This document shows positions 1-9,267 of a DNA stretch of 64,000 nt, piece after piece. Position 1 is the first letter of the stretch. Each line of letters opens with the position of its first letter. The notes beneath the pieces were generated by a model. The model saw only the letters and a list, made by a program, of their open reading frames with translations. It made no database searches and was not told the DNA's origin. This DNA comes from Streptomyces sp. NBC_01471 (GTDB taxonomy: Bacteria; Actinomycetota; Actinomycetes; Streptomycetales; Streptomycetaceae): NCBI RefSeq assembly GCF_041438865.1, contig NZ_CP109451.1, forward strand, positions 124,001-188,000, given 5' to 3'. The translations under genes were made by a program, and so were the position numbers.

Positions 1-174
1 CGAAGCGAACTGACCGACACCATCGGCCACCAGGACACCAAGGACGCTGTCACGGGCCAGATGTCCATCGCGATCCCCGCCGCCGCGATCGGCGAAGCGA
101 TCCACTACGCCATCACCCAGCCCGCGGAAGTGGACGTGAACGAACTCGTCATCCGCCCCACGGCCCAAGGATGA
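1..174 (+). CDS. SDR-family oxidoreductase, C-terminal end (partial)
   Basis: The reading frame is open from the first base and stops at TGA 172-174, giving 57 residues. The segment AIHYAITQPAEVDVNELVIR is the usual tail of YdfG-like classical short-chain dehydrogenases, where the phrase 'VDVNELVIRPTAQ' closes the protein. The Rossmann and catalytic parts lie outside the window, so substrate and cofactor cannot be read. It is identified from the tail alone. Confidence 0.75.
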   Translation, partial: RSELTDTIGHQDTKDAVTGQMSIAIPAAAIGEAIHYAITQPAEVDVNELVIRPTAQG

Positions 175-958
175 GCAGGCTTCCAGGTACAGAAAGGCTG
201 CCCTCATGGTGTACGAGGACCAGGTGCACACCTGGGTCGAGGGGTATCCGCGGGCGTGGACCGGCAACAGCAAGAAGGCCCACGACTGGATCGGATGGCG
301 GAGGACAACCGACCCGGGAGGCCGGAGGTCCTCACGGCCGCTATCAACACTTCGTGATCGAGACCTTGGGGCATCACTCCAGTGTCTGAGTCAATTCGCT
401 GCGAGTTGAGGTGTGTACGACCCGGCCGCGTGCTCCGTTGACGAGGGGTGGGTACGGCGGGGCGTGGCCGCACTCGACATGTGAGCGCTCTGCGTCTTTG
501 GCGGTGAAGCCGGGCCACCCTAACGGGGTAATGCCCGACAGATCACGGGACAGTACATTAGGAATGGCAACGAAGAAGACAAGTGACTGAGCTTCAGGTA
601 TTCCGATGTCCGAGCGCCCGACGCGGTTTGTCCAGTACCAGTAACAGAATCGCGAAGAGGGGCCGACACGGCCGCTTCTGTTTCCCGACATGCCCGGCTG
701 CGGAAACACGTAGCTGGATGACGATCGGCGTCGTGTCGGCCACGACCCGGCGAGCGGTCCGCCAGACGTTCTTCTTCCGCTCCCCACGTGCGCGGCCGAC
801 TTCAGGTCCGCCGGTATCCCTCGACGCGCCCGCTCTCTCGACTTTCATCCGTTTCGGCCGACGAGCCGGCGCACCACCCCCTCGTGCCCCAACCGCGCCA
901 AAGCGGCACGGGGCACACCGCCACTGCCACCACTCCACCTCACCAAAGGAGTTGACCC
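175..958. other. Gene-poor stretch with a short unrecognised remnant
   Basis: No convincing gene lies here. A plus-strand frame from 206 (MVYEDQVHTWVEGYPRAW, then degenerating after about 35 residues) has natural-looking composition and could be the tail of a lost enzyme, but I cannot name it. The rest shows only low-quality frames on both strands. Bases 900-958 are the leader of the next gene. Confidence 0.45.
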
Positions 959-2467
959 ATGAGTGCATGCGGCTGCGGGCAGTCCCCCATCACCATCGGC
1001 GGCTGTCAGCCCTCCAAGCCGGCCTGTCCCCCGGTTGCTTGTCCCGGCTCCAAGCCGTGCGAGCACTGCGAGACGACCCCACTGCGCGACTCCGCGCCGT
1101 ACCGGGTCGCAGCGACCGCGAGCAGCACCGACCCGGCGCCGTACTACACCATCGCCAACACCCACGCCGCACTCGACCCTGTCGTCGCCCAGACCATCCT
1201 GAACAGCGGCACGGGCACGTTCCCGGCCGACGACGGGACGCACAACGGCCAGCACACCTGGCTCGCCGGCGTCGTGCACATCGACCCCACGTCACTGCGC
1301 GGCAACCCCACCAGTGTCACGATCAGCGCCTCGGTCCATGTCCACAACGACGGCAGGAACACGGCCTGCCGGCTCTACGGCCGCTTCGCCCTGTGGAACG
1401 GCACGACCCCGATCCGCACCGATCTCCTGGGCCCACCCGATCTGCCGGCGGGTGGTGACGACAACGGCGTCATCCCACCGACCACCGTGGCCCTCGCGGA
1501 CGTCCTCGCGGGAAAGATCGTCGTCGAGCTCAACCTGGAAACAGGCAACGACGACACCTGCCGAGTCGGCCCCAAGCAGTGGACCGTCGACAGCTTCGTC
1601 CTCACCGTCCAGGCGTCCGCACCGGGCTGCGGCAGGCCGTTCCTCCGTACGACCTGCCGCAACTGCGACGGCGCGGTCACCTGCACGACCGACACCCTCG
1701 ACGGCTCGACCCCCTACGCCGCGGTCCCGCCGGTCATCCCTGTCTCCTCCTGCCAGGATGAATGCGGCACCGCCCGCCCGCCGTGCATCTCCACGGACCG
1801 GGGCAACGCCATCACTCGGGGCAGCGACGGGTGTCTGTACGCGCCCGACACGCCTGCTCTGGATCCGTCCCCGTGCAATGCCGCACGGAACACGACCGGT
1901 GGGCTGCTCGTGCCGCGGATCGACCTGACGGGTATCGCTCCTGGCGGCAACAGCAGCACCGAACGGTCGGTGGACATCGACGTCACCGGGACGCCCGGCT
2001 GCCCCGAAAGGTGGGAGATCGGCGCCCGCCTCACGCCGGTGAGCTCGTTCCTCAACGCCGAGGGGCAGCACGCCAACCTCCTGGCCCAGACAGGTACCGA
2101 CGTGCCGATCCCCGAGTCCGACATCGTGCTCCCGGAAGCCGGGGTGTACCACATCGACAGCGATGTACGGTACGCGCTCGGTTCCGCCACCGGCGGCAGC
2201 GGCTACATCATCGGCTGGCTCAGGGACGAGACCACGGACACCCTCCTGACGAGCTTCACCCAGATCGCGGCGATCAACGCAGCGAGGCAGGAGCAGCAAG
2301 GCGGAACCACACACATCATGACCGAGTACGCGGTCACCTCCGGCCCCCGGACGGTCCGCCTGCACCTGATGTTCGTCCTCACCGGCGGCAAGATCTCCGA
2401 CGCCGAGGCCGGCGGCACCGACAGCAATGGCGCAACCCGGATGCGCTTCCTCAAGGTCAGGGATTAG
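959..2467 (+). CDS. Cysteine-rich protein with C-terminal beta-rich domain, function unknown
   Basis: A strong Shine-Dalgarno AAAGGAG at 945-951 fixes the ATG start, and the product is 502 residues. Residues 1-45 are dense in Cys, Pro and Gly (MSACGCGQSP, then CPP, CPGSKPCEHCE). Two further Cys clusters follow, GCGRPFLRTTCRNCDGAVTC near 225-245 and SSCQDECGTARPPC near 265-280. The last 140 or so residues alternate polar and hydrophobic positions and look like a C1q/jelly-roll-type beta domain, which is an inference from the pattern only. There is no signal peptide or transmembrane segment. The mix of Cys-rich linkers and beta domains suggests a structural, spore-surface or appendage protein. 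The gene stands alone, with no operon partner. Confidence 0.7.
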   Translation: MSACGCGQSPITIGGCQPSKPACPPVACPGSKPCEHCETTPLRDSAPYRVAATASSTDPAPYYTIANTHAALDPVVAQTILNSGTGTFPADDGTHNGQHTWLAGVVHIDPTSLRGNPTSVTISASVHVHNDGRNTACRLYGRFALWNGTTPIRTDLLGPPDLPAGGDDNGVIPPTTVALADVLAGKIVVELNLETGNDDTCRVGPKQWTVDSFVLTVQASAPGCGRPFLRTTCRNCDGAVTCTTDTLDGSTPYAAVPPVIPVSSCQDECGTARPPCISTDRGNAITRGSDGCLYAPDTPALDPSPCNAARNTTGGLLVPRIDLTGIAPGGNSSTERSVDIDVTGTPGCPERWEIGARLTPVSSFLNAEGQHANLLAQTGTDVPIPESDIVLPEAGVYHIDSDVRYALGSATGGSGYIIGWLRDETTDTLLTSFTQIAAINAARQEQQGGTTHIMTEYAVTSGPRTVRLHLMFVLTGGKISDAEAGGTDSNGATRMRFLKVRD

Positions 2468-2709
2468 ACGTCGCTTCGTTCGGTGAGTGGCCGTCAGAAG
2501 GGTGCTTCCAGCTCATCCCCCTCAGTCTCGCCGAGATCAGACGCCTGATCAGCCGCTCACCCAACGCCGGGCTCCATCGATCGACCACGTCGTGCACTGT
2601 TCGGTCCGGCGGCGCAGACGACAACGACAAGCCCGCCTCAGCCACCACGAACGACGCGGACACAGCCCATGACACCTGGCCACCAGTCACGCCGAACAGC
2701 GTTGCAGTA

Positions 2710-2961
2710 CTAGTCGCGTTCGCGGCGCCGGGCCAGGAGTGTCGTGCCGGCAATGACGCACCCGATGGCCACGACCTTGCCAGCCCCGTAATACAGCGCC
2801 CAGTCATCAGCGGCATTACTCCCGGCCCAAACCAGCAACAGCAGGAGCCCCACCCCGCTCACGACAAGGATCACTCCACCCATCAGGCCGAGACCGGCCC
2901 ACCAGGGACCGCCTCCGGTCGGCCGGATCCCGGTGTTCCGGCCGGGTTCGCGCTTCTTCAC
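2710..2961 (-). CDS. Small two-helix membrane protein
   Basis: This 83-aa protein starts at a GTG preceded by GAAGGAG. It has a basic N-terminus (MKKREPGRN), a first membrane helix around residues 20-45 (WWAGLGLMGGVILVVSGVGL) and a second around 57-75 (VVAIGCVIAGTTLLA), ending in RRRERD. The positive ends suggest both termini face the cytoplasm. I do not recognise a family. The gene is alone, and the good ribosome site together with the clean two-helix pattern makes it credible. Confidence 0.6.
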   Translation of the reverse strand: MKKREPGRNTGIRPTGGGPWWAGLGLMGGVILVVSGVGLLLLLVWAGSNAADDWALYYGAGKVVAIGCVIAGTTLLARRRERD

Positions 2962-3318
2962 CTTGTCTTCTCTCCTTCGATCATGATCTTCTGCGGAAAG
3001 ACGCAGCTCACCACTGAAGAGTTCCAGATGCGGCGGAACGGTTCACCTGGCTTGGCGGTTCTGCATCCGCCGAGCCGGGTCTTCACAGGGTGGTGACCCG
3101 AGCAAGGTCCTGTCCGGTGGTGCGGCAGGCCGGCTTCCAGTCTTCTTCACGTTCAGGCCACTTGGCTGCCCCTCATTCGGCTCCCCTGCTCAGTGGCTTC
3201 CTCCGTGAACGCCAGTGAGGCGGCAGGTAGCTCCAGGTTCCTGGCAGCGGGCTGCTGTCGGGGCATACGTGATGGTTCTCGGGCTGTCTCACGCCGGGGC
3301 CGGGCGCTCCTTTCGCAG
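2962..3318. other. Intergenic stretch without a gene
   Basis: I see no supported gene here. The first 30 bases carry the ribosome site and probably the promoter of the small membrane protein, read leftward. The remainder leads into a decayed dehydrogenase. Confidence 0.4.
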
Positions 3319-3573
3319 GACGGCGTACCGCTGGATGTGACCGCCGATGCGAGCGCGACCGCCGCCGCACGGCTGACCGAGGAGCAGGCCGGGCGCCTCG
3401 ACGTGCTCGTCAACAACGCCGACTGCCCCGGCTACGTCGCGACCGACCTCAACGGCTTCCGCGGTGTGCGTACCCCCGACCAGGGTGCCGCGATCGCCGT
3501 CAAACTCGCGACCCTGCCCAATGACGGCCCGACCGGCAAGTTCTTCGAGGACGCCGGCGAAGTGCCCTGGTGA
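3319..3573 (+). pseudogene. SDR oxidoreductase remnant with the catalytic core deleted
   Basis: The frame reads through DGVPLDVT, then GRLDVLVNNAD (the SDR NNAG strand), and jumps straight to CPGYVATDLNGFRG followed by GPTGKFFEDAGEVPW and a stop. In an intact SDR about 75 residues, including the Ser and YxxxK catalytic residues, lie between NNAG and PGYVxTD. They are missing here in frame, and the Rossmann glycine motif upstream is gone too. The tail is that of a carbonyl-reductase-like SDR. The product cannot be active. Confidence 0.7.
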
Positions 3574-3633
3574 TGTGAAAGGCGACCATCAGCCACCGGA
3601 TGAGACGGCTCCGCCCGCGCGTATCGGACAGGT

Positions 3634-4676
3634 CTACTGCCTCTTCAGCGACTTGGATGTGACGGCAACCCCCGCGACCAGCGCCGCCACCAGGGTGACG
3701 ATGATCGCGGCAGCGACGACACCCGAGTTTCAGGTGCAGGCCCACGTCCGACGAGGTGGCTTCGGAGAGACCGGCCGCCATGCCGGCCAGCGGGGGCAGG
3801 GTCACCAGCACACCGAGGGCGGCGCCGATGACGACGACCAGAGCGGTCTCGCCGGCCGAAGTGAACAGGAGCTGGCGGACGGTGGCGCCGGCCGTGGGCG
3901 GCCATGGCCATGGAGTTGGCGACGGCGATCACGCTGTAGCCGACGGCGATGACGATCAGCATCATGGCGAGCGACTCGGTGAGCTTGGCGTCGGTGGTGT
4001 AGTCGGCCAGGGCATACCCGGCGGCGTCGTGCAGCGCGACTCCGGGGGCCACGGCCGAGGCCCTGGCGTCGCCCGGGACGAAGATGTCGTCGGTGAGCGC
4101 TGCCGGGTCGTGGGCGCGGACCAGGCCACGGGCGACCACAAAGTCACCGCGGGCCGGGTCGTCGGGCAGCACCTGGGAGACGCGGAGAGTGACGGTGGCG
4201 CCGTCCGCGAAACGGACCGGGACCTCCTGGCCCCGCTTCAGCCCCAGGGCGCCGGCCGTCTTCTCGCCGAGGACCGCCTCGCCCTGCTTGTCCCACCTCG
4301 CGTCTCGGCTGCCCAGGACGTCCAGAACGGTGGACGCCGTGGGCTGCTCGCTGTTGTTGCCGCTCTTCGTCTCCACGAAGGCCCGGGTTGGCAGCGCCGC
4401 CTTGCCCACGGGGTTGTCGGCGACGACCTCATCGGTGTTGCCGGGCGTGCCGTCCGGCGTGACGATCGTCTGGCCCGCGACCTTCAACGCCTCACCGGCC
4501 GGGTAGGCGACCCGCATGGTCGACACCATGCCGCTGAGCAGTACCGCGAAGCCGACAGCGGCGATCACCGGGGCCACCAGCGAAGCGGCACGGCGCGGGT
4601 GGGCGACCAACTCGGCGCGGATGAGGAGCGGGGCCGAGCCGCTCGTCTCCGGCCTGGCGAAGATCCCCGGCGCCAC
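3634..4676 (-). pseudogene. FtsX-type ABC transporter permease, truncated and frameshifted
   Basis: Read leftward from 4676, the frame shows a membrane helix (SLVAPVIAAVGFAVLLSGMV), a long extracytoplasmic domain and a second helix (SLAMMLIVIAVGYSVIAVAN), as in MacB/FtsX permeases. After AMAAHGRR the sense moves to another frame near 3895 (GVLVTLPPLAGMAAGL) and again near 3720 (VVAAAIIVTLVAALVAGVAV, ending SKSLKRQ at stop 3634-3636). The N-terminal half of the permease is absent, and the break falls exactly where a sensor-kinase remnant begins on the other strand. Such permeases are often neighbours of two-component genes, so one deletion probably removed the ends of both. Confidence 0.75.
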
Positions 4677-5100
4677 GGTCCATCAGGCGTTGCGGGCTCT
4701 GATCCGGGGTCTGAACCCACCGGTGCTCGCCGACCACGGGCTCGTCGCGGCGATCGAGGACTACGCGGGCCGGTTCCTGATCCCCGTGACGGTGGATCTG
4801 AAACTGCCCGAGCGGCTGCCCAGGAAGCTCGAAACGACGATGTACTACCTGATAAACGAGGCCATGACGAACATCGCCAAACACAGCGGTGCCGAGACCG
4901 CCGCGGTGCACGGTCGTTACCATTCCGATCTGTTGGTCCTCGACATCAAGGACGACGGCCGGGGCGGGCTGGATCCCGCGGGCAGCGGCGTGACAGGGCT
5001 CGCGGACCGGGTCACCGCTCTCGACGGCCGGATGCGGGTGTCGAGTCCGTCCGGTGGTCCCACCCTGTTGCACGTGGAGGTTCCGTGTCGCTTCGCCTGA
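4670..5100 (+). pseudogene. NarL-type sensor histidine kinase, C-terminal remnant
   Basis: From about 4670 the frame reads ALRALIRGLNPPVLADHGL and then the ATPase region (TMYYLINEAMTNIAKHSGA as N-box, DIKDDGRGG as G1, GVTGLADRVTALDG as G2), which is typical of HisKA_3/HATPase_c kinases. The sensor, membrane helices and phospho-acceptor His are gone; upstream the frame simply runs antisense through the permease remnant. The stop at 5098-5100 overlaps the start of the response-regulator remnant, keeping the original operon spacing. Confidence 0.75.
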
Positions 5101-5485
5101 TCGTGGCCGAGGGTACGCCCTGCGCCTGCTGGACTCGGGCGGCGGTGCCGGGGTGGGCTATCTGCTCAAGGAGCGGGTGAGCGCGGTGGCGGACTTCACG
5201 GCCGCGATCGAGCGGGTCGCCGTCGGAACGGTGGTGGACCCCGAGGTCATCCACCAGCTGGTCCGGCTGCGCCAGGACCCGTTGGAGCGGCTCAGCCCCC
5301 GGGAGCGCGAGGTCCTCTCGCTGATCGCGGAGGGACGCACCAACGCGAGCCTGGCCAAGCAGCTGTTCATCAGCGAGGCGGCCGTGAACAAGCACATCGG
5401 CAACATCTTCGCCAAGCTGGACCTTCCGGTGGCCACGGAGGGCCACCGCCGGGTGCTCGCGGTGCTGGCGTACCTGCGGGCCTGA
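5085..5485 (+). pseudogene. LuxR/NarL-type response regulator with receiver domain deleted
   Basis: A GTG at 5085 opens with VSLRLIVAE, the normal first beta strand of a receiver domain. Within about ten codons the reading shifts frame and resumes near 5118 at a point close to the end of the receiver (GVGYLLKERVSAVADFTAAI). The phospho-acceptor Asp and most of the receiver are therefore lost. The LuxR helix-turn-helix is intact (LSPREREVLSLIAEGRTNAS, then QLFISEAAVNKHIGNIFAKL). It belonged with the kinase remnant just upstream. Confidence 0.75.
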
Positions 5486-5730
5486 CACCGCGCCGCGGGC
5501 CCGGCCCGGGGCTCACGAGCGCAAACCCCGAGCGGCCTCTCGCCGGAGGCGTGCGGGTTTCGCGTACGGGGACGGCCCGCTGGGTTTCTGAGGGGGCCAT
5601 GCCTTTGATGGGCGGGGAATGTGGTGACGCCGACGGTGAGTTCGCGGCGACGAACACCGCGCAGGGTGCGGATGCCCGCTGCGGGGCCGGCGGTCCGCGC
5701 CCCGGCGGTCTCGCCGGTGGGCGACCGTCC

Positions 5731-6045
5731 TCAGCGGGTCTTGATGACCACGGTGCTGACGATGGAGTCCGCCCAGGTCTGGTGCGCCGGGTTCCACAGT
5801 GGCCGGAGGAAGCCGATGCAGACGATGGTGTCGAGCACGTGCAGCACCCGCCGGCCGAGGGACAGCCCGAAACCGATGGGCTGCGGTGACTGCGTGCGGA
5901 CCAGCCGGATGCCGACGGCGCGCTTCCCGACGGTCTGGCCGGAGCGCCCCTCCATCACGCACATGGTCACGGCGCCGGCCACCATGAGCAGGAGACCGAA
6001 CAGCAAGAGGGCCACGCCGGCCCCGCCTCCTCCGCCTCCGCTGAC
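5731..6045 (-). pseudogene. RDD-family membrane protein remnant
   Basis: Read leftward, the last 100 or so codons give a helix (GVALLLFGLLLMVAGAVTMC), the hallmark RDD motif SGQTVGKRAVGIRLVR, a second helix (GRRVLHVLDTIVCIGFL) and a short tail ending VVIKTR. The first RDD helix with its Arg-Asp-Asp motif is not in this frame. A related stretch (LALLGTVLYWVGFSLRLPVAM) sits in another frame near 6060-6130, so the gene is frameshifted or truncated at its 5' side. The family's role is poorly defined, possibly transport or membrane sensing. Confidence 0.55.
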
Positions 6046-6300
6046 TGCGGAGTTGGGGGGCCATGGCCACCGGCAACCGCAGGGAGAAGCCCACCCAGTA
6101 CAGGACGGTGCCGAGGAGTGCGAGCCCGGTATGCCGGTTGCCGTCCCTGATTCGTACCGACTTGCCAGGGGTGAATGTGCGCGGATCGGGACGTGCCCCA
6201 ATCCCGGGGCGGGCAGCCTGTCAGAGGCTCCACCGTCGGGGTGCGGCCGTCGGACAAGCGGCCGCCGCGGCAGGGAATGGCGGGACGGCAGTGGGGGCGC

Positions 6301-7101
6301 GTGACGGTGGAAGCGAATGGATGTTCCGTGCCGGTGCCTGCTGGCCCGCATCCTTCTCCCGGACCCGGCGGGGATCGCCGGTGCGCGGTGCCGCACCATG
6401 TCGCGTGCGTGATGGACGGGAACGGCCGGTGGGCGGCACACCGTTCCCTGCCGCGTACGTCGGGGCACCTGGCGGCGGAGACCACCGTGATCGACATCAT
6501 CGAGGCGGCGCGGACGACAGGGGTGGGCTGGCTGAGCCTGTACGCGTTCTCCACCGAGAACTGGCAACGCCCGGGCGACGAGGTGGACTTCCTCATGCGG
6601 CTGGTGCGGCGCGTCGTACGCAAACACGCGCTGTTCCTGCACGCACGCGGCATCCGCTGCCGGTTCCTCGGTGTGACGGATCCCCGGATCCCCGCCCCGC
6701 TGGCCCGGGACTTCGCCGATCTGATGACACTGACGGAGGGCAACCGGGGGATGACGCTGACCGTGGCCTTCGACCACGGCGGCCGCCGCGACATCGTCGA
6801 GGCGGCCCGTTCCCTCATACACAGCGGAGTACCGGCCGAAGCTGTCGACGAGCAGCACTTCGCCGCCCATCTGCCCTTTCCCGACACGCCCGACGTGGAC
6901 CTGGTCATCCGGACCTCCGGCGAACAGCGCATCTCCAACTTCATGCTCTGGCAGGTGGCCTACGCCGAGTGGATCTTCCCGCCGGTGCTCTGGCCCGACT
7001 TCCGCGCCCCGCACTTCGTGGAGTGCCTGCACACCTACCAGCGACGCGACCGCCGCTTCGGCGGCGTGAAGCCCCACGCGATCGGAGAGACCCACCTGTG
7101 A
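6301..7101 (+). CDS. cis-Prenyltransferase (undecaprenyl diphosphate synthase family)
   Basis: The enzyme adds isopentenyl diphosphate units in cis to an allylic diphosphate primer. Family signatures are clear: HVACVMDGNGRWA (catalytic Asp), LSLYAFSTENWQRP, and DLVIRTSGEQRISNFMLWQVAYAEWIF near the C-terminus. The GTG at 6301 gives 266 aa, close to family length; an in-frame upstream start at 6175 would add 42 unlikely residues. The usual GHRAG after the first motif reads GHLAAE, so the conserved Arg is Leu, which hints at altered primer or chain-length use. Streptomycetes normally keep a housekeeping copy elsewhere. Here the stop overlaps the start of a prenyl-chain oxygenase-like gene, so a dedicated isoprenoid role is more likely than cell-wall supply (inference). 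Confidence 0.88.
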   Translation: MTVEANGCSVPVPAGPHPSPGPGGDRRCAVPHHVACVMDGNGRWAAHRSLPRTSGHLAAETTVIDIIEAARTTGVGWLSLYAFSTENWQRPGDEVDFLMRLVRRVVRKHALFLHARGIRCRFLGVTDPRIPAPLARDFADLMTLTEGNRGMTLTVAFDHGGRRDIVEAARSLIHSGVPAEAVDEQHFAAHLPFPDTPDVDLVIRTSGEQRISNFMLWQVAYAEWIFPPVLWPDFRAPHFVECLHTYQRRDRRFGGVKPHAIGETHL

Positions 7102-8660
7102 CGGATCCAGCCGGCAGCCGCTCCTGGCGCACGCGTGACACCACCCCCGGTCATGTCGGTACCCCGGCATCCGGCCCCGATCCCGGTTCAGGCCCAGGCA
7201 GCGACCGCGCTCCGGGGCCGGCCACCGGGGACCGGGACGAGTCCCTGTTCGGTCGCGGTTCGCAGTTCCACCGGTTCTTCAACGATCCGCGCTGGGCGCT
7301 GGCCATGGTCAGGGCCACGGTCCTGGAAGCCGCCCACCCGCAGGTCGGCGCCGCTCTGCTGGACAACTCCACCTTCGTGGCGCACCCGTGGCGCCGGCTG
7401 CACAACACCCTCGTGAGCCTGCAGCGCATGTTCGGGGACGACGACGACACGCGGCAGCGGGAAGCGGCGCGGCTCAACCGGCTGCACGCCCGGCTGAACG
7501 GTACCGACGCGCGGAACCGGCCGTACGACGCGATGGATCCCCAGGTCCGCGCCTGGGTTGTGGCCACGCTGTTCGAGAGCTCTGTCACCATGTGCCGGCT
7601 GAGCGGGCAGCCACTCGACCAGGCCACGATGGAGCGCCTGTACTCCGAATTCCGCGCCTTCTACGCGGTGCTGGGCGACGACGCCGACCATCTGCCGCCC
7701 ACCGTGCGCGAGTTCTGGCCGTACTACGACCGCACTGTCGAGGAGGAGCTGGAGAACACCGAGGCGCTGCGCATCATCCTCTACAGGCTTTTCGATCATC
7801 TGCCGGCGCCGCCTCTGCTGGACAAGCTGCCCACGACGTGGGCGGCGGGCCGCGCGCTCGCCGGGCCGGTCATCGGAATGATCACCGTGGCGTCCCTGCC
7901 CGAGCCGTTCCGCCGGCGGGCAGGCCTGCCCGAGATCCCCGGCGCGCAGACCGTGATGCAGGGTGCCTACACGACCGCGGGCCTGGCCCGCTTCCTTCCC
8001 GACGGCTGGTTCAGTACCGAAGGCGTCGTCGGCCTGCTCTTCCAGACCCCGGACCGTTCCGGCTCCGACGACCCGCGAGCCGCGGCACTCACTGCGCTTC
8101 AAGGCCGGGTGAAACAGGCGGGCGCCCTGATCCGGCTGCTCGCACCCTGGCCCCATCAGGGCGACGGCGAGGAAACCGCGCCGGAGCGCAGCGCCGACGA
8201 GTTCTTCACCGCGGTGCTGGACCAGACCGGCGACGGCTACCTGGACTGGCCCGATCTCGCCGCCATGGCACGAGAGCTGTCCTCCCGCCTCGACCTGGAC
8301 GAACCGGAGGAGACCCGGCTCTACAACGCGTACGCCGCATGGTGGCGGGAACTCCAGGCGGCTCTTGACATCGACGGAGACGGCCGTATCAGCAGGGACG
8401 AGTACGCAGGCGCTGTCCCCTCCCTCGCCGGGCCTGCGCTGATCCGCGTGGCCGAGGTCCTCTTCGACGCCACCGACACCGATGGCGACCAGTTCATCGA
8501 CGCGAGGGAGTACCGGGCACTGTTCCGCGAAGGGTTCAAACGCACCATGGCCGGCGCCGACACGCGATACTCCCGCAGCGCCTTCGTAGCGGACTTCCTC
8601 TCGTTCATGTCAGGGCGCCGCCGCTCGACCGCCTACGACCCGCTGCTCGCCCAGGCGTGA
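7098..8660 (+). CDS. DUF2236 (Lcp/MpaB-type) oxygenase fused to EF-hand domain
   Basis: The GTG at 7098 overlaps the prenyltransferase stop by 4 bp (GTGA), so translation is coupled. The product is 520 aa. Residues 50-330 match the DUF2236 fold: FFNDPRWALAMVR, then LEAAHPQVGAALL with the family's conserved His at about residue 80, then NRPYDAMDPQVRAWVVATLF. Known members are the haem rubber oxygenase Lcp and MpaB, both of which cleave isoprenoid chains. The C-terminal third carries calerythrin-like EF-hands: DQTGDGYLDWPD, and the canonical loops DIDGDGRISRDE and DTDGDQFIDARE. This suggests calcium-dependent regulation or stability. The first 45 residues are a low-complexity Gly/Pro/Asp stretch. 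Proposed role: oxidative processing of the polyprenyl product of its partner (inference). Confidence 0.8.
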   Translation: MTDPAGSRSWRTRDTTPGHVGTPASGPDPGSGPGSDRAPGPATGDRDESLFGRGSQFHRFFNDPRWALAMVRATVLEAAHPQVGAALLDNSTFVAHPWRRLHNTLVSLQRMFGDDDDTRQREAARLNRLHARLNGTDARNRPYDAMDPQVRAWVVATLFESSVTMCRLSGQPLDQATMERLYSEFRAFYAVLGDDADHLPPTVREFWPYYDRTVEEELENTEALRIILYRLFDHLPAPPLLDKLPTTWAAGRALAGPVIGMITVASLPEPFRRRAGLPEIPGAQTVMQGAYTTAGLARFLPDGWFSTEGVVGLLFQTPDRSGSDDPRAAALTALQGRVKQAGALIRLLAPWPHQGDGEETAPERSADEFFTAVLDQTGDGYLDWPDLAAMARELSSRLDLDEPEETRLYNAYAAWWRELQAALDIDGDGRISRDEYAGAVPSLAGPALIRVAEVLFDATDTDGDQFIDAREYRALFREGFKRTMAGADTRYSRSAFVADFLSFMSGRRRSTAYDPLLAQA

Positions 8661-8774
8661 CTCCCGGCCGCCTCCCGGTCCCTGGCTCCTGGACCTGGAG
8701 GCGGCGGCGAAGTCGCCGGGTCGTTCATCGGCTGGGAATTCCCGGACCCGAAACGGCGGTACCCGCCATCGGAG

Positions 8775-9200
8775 GGCGCCCCGTGGCGGTGATGACCTCT
8801 TCTTCGAGCTGGCGGCTGCTGAACGGCTCGGAGCGGATCGAGGAGAGCGCAGTGTGCGGCGAAGGCCTGGCTGGCCAGGCCACGGTGCTCGCCGAACGGG
8901 CGTTCCCGGTCGGTCCAGCTTGTTCCACGCAACGGTACGGCGGGCATCAGTGTGACGGCGACGTCCAGCGACCGCGCGGCCAGGTCGTACTGACCGCAGG
9001 CGTTGGCGAGGGTCCCCAGGTTCCGTCCGGGCAGCGCCCGTGCGCTCGGCGAGGTGCCGCGCGCCGACCCCATGCCTGCCGCAGATCCTTGATCGCGCGG
9101 TGGAGTTCGCCGCTTCCCCGATCGGTCAGGTAGCGGCGTAACCGGGCGCCGCCGCGAATGGACAGCCGGATCGGCAGGGCCGGCGGAACAAGCACCAAGC
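8775..9200 (-). pseudogene. TPR/CHAT-type protein remnant
   Basis: Read leftward, fragments in more than one frame resemble the repeat region before CHAT domains in actinomycete proteins. GELHRAIKDLRQAWG near 9100 is followed by NLGTLANACGQYDLAARSLDVAV (9000-8930) and EHRGLASQAFAAHCALLDPLRAV (8870-8810). No start, complete repeat array or CHAT catalytic His/Cys remains. Identification rests on the repeat pattern only. Confidence 0.45.
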
Positions 9201-9267
9201 CGATATTCGCTTGTGCGCCATCGTCACGCGGGTCAGCATCGCCTGACACCTCACGAAGGCCGAGAAG

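Noticed and set aside
594..968. Minus-strand frames upstream of the cysteine-rich protein.
   Set aside because: They lack starts with ribosome sites and any domain; the region is better explained as leader and promoter DNA of the plus-strand gene.
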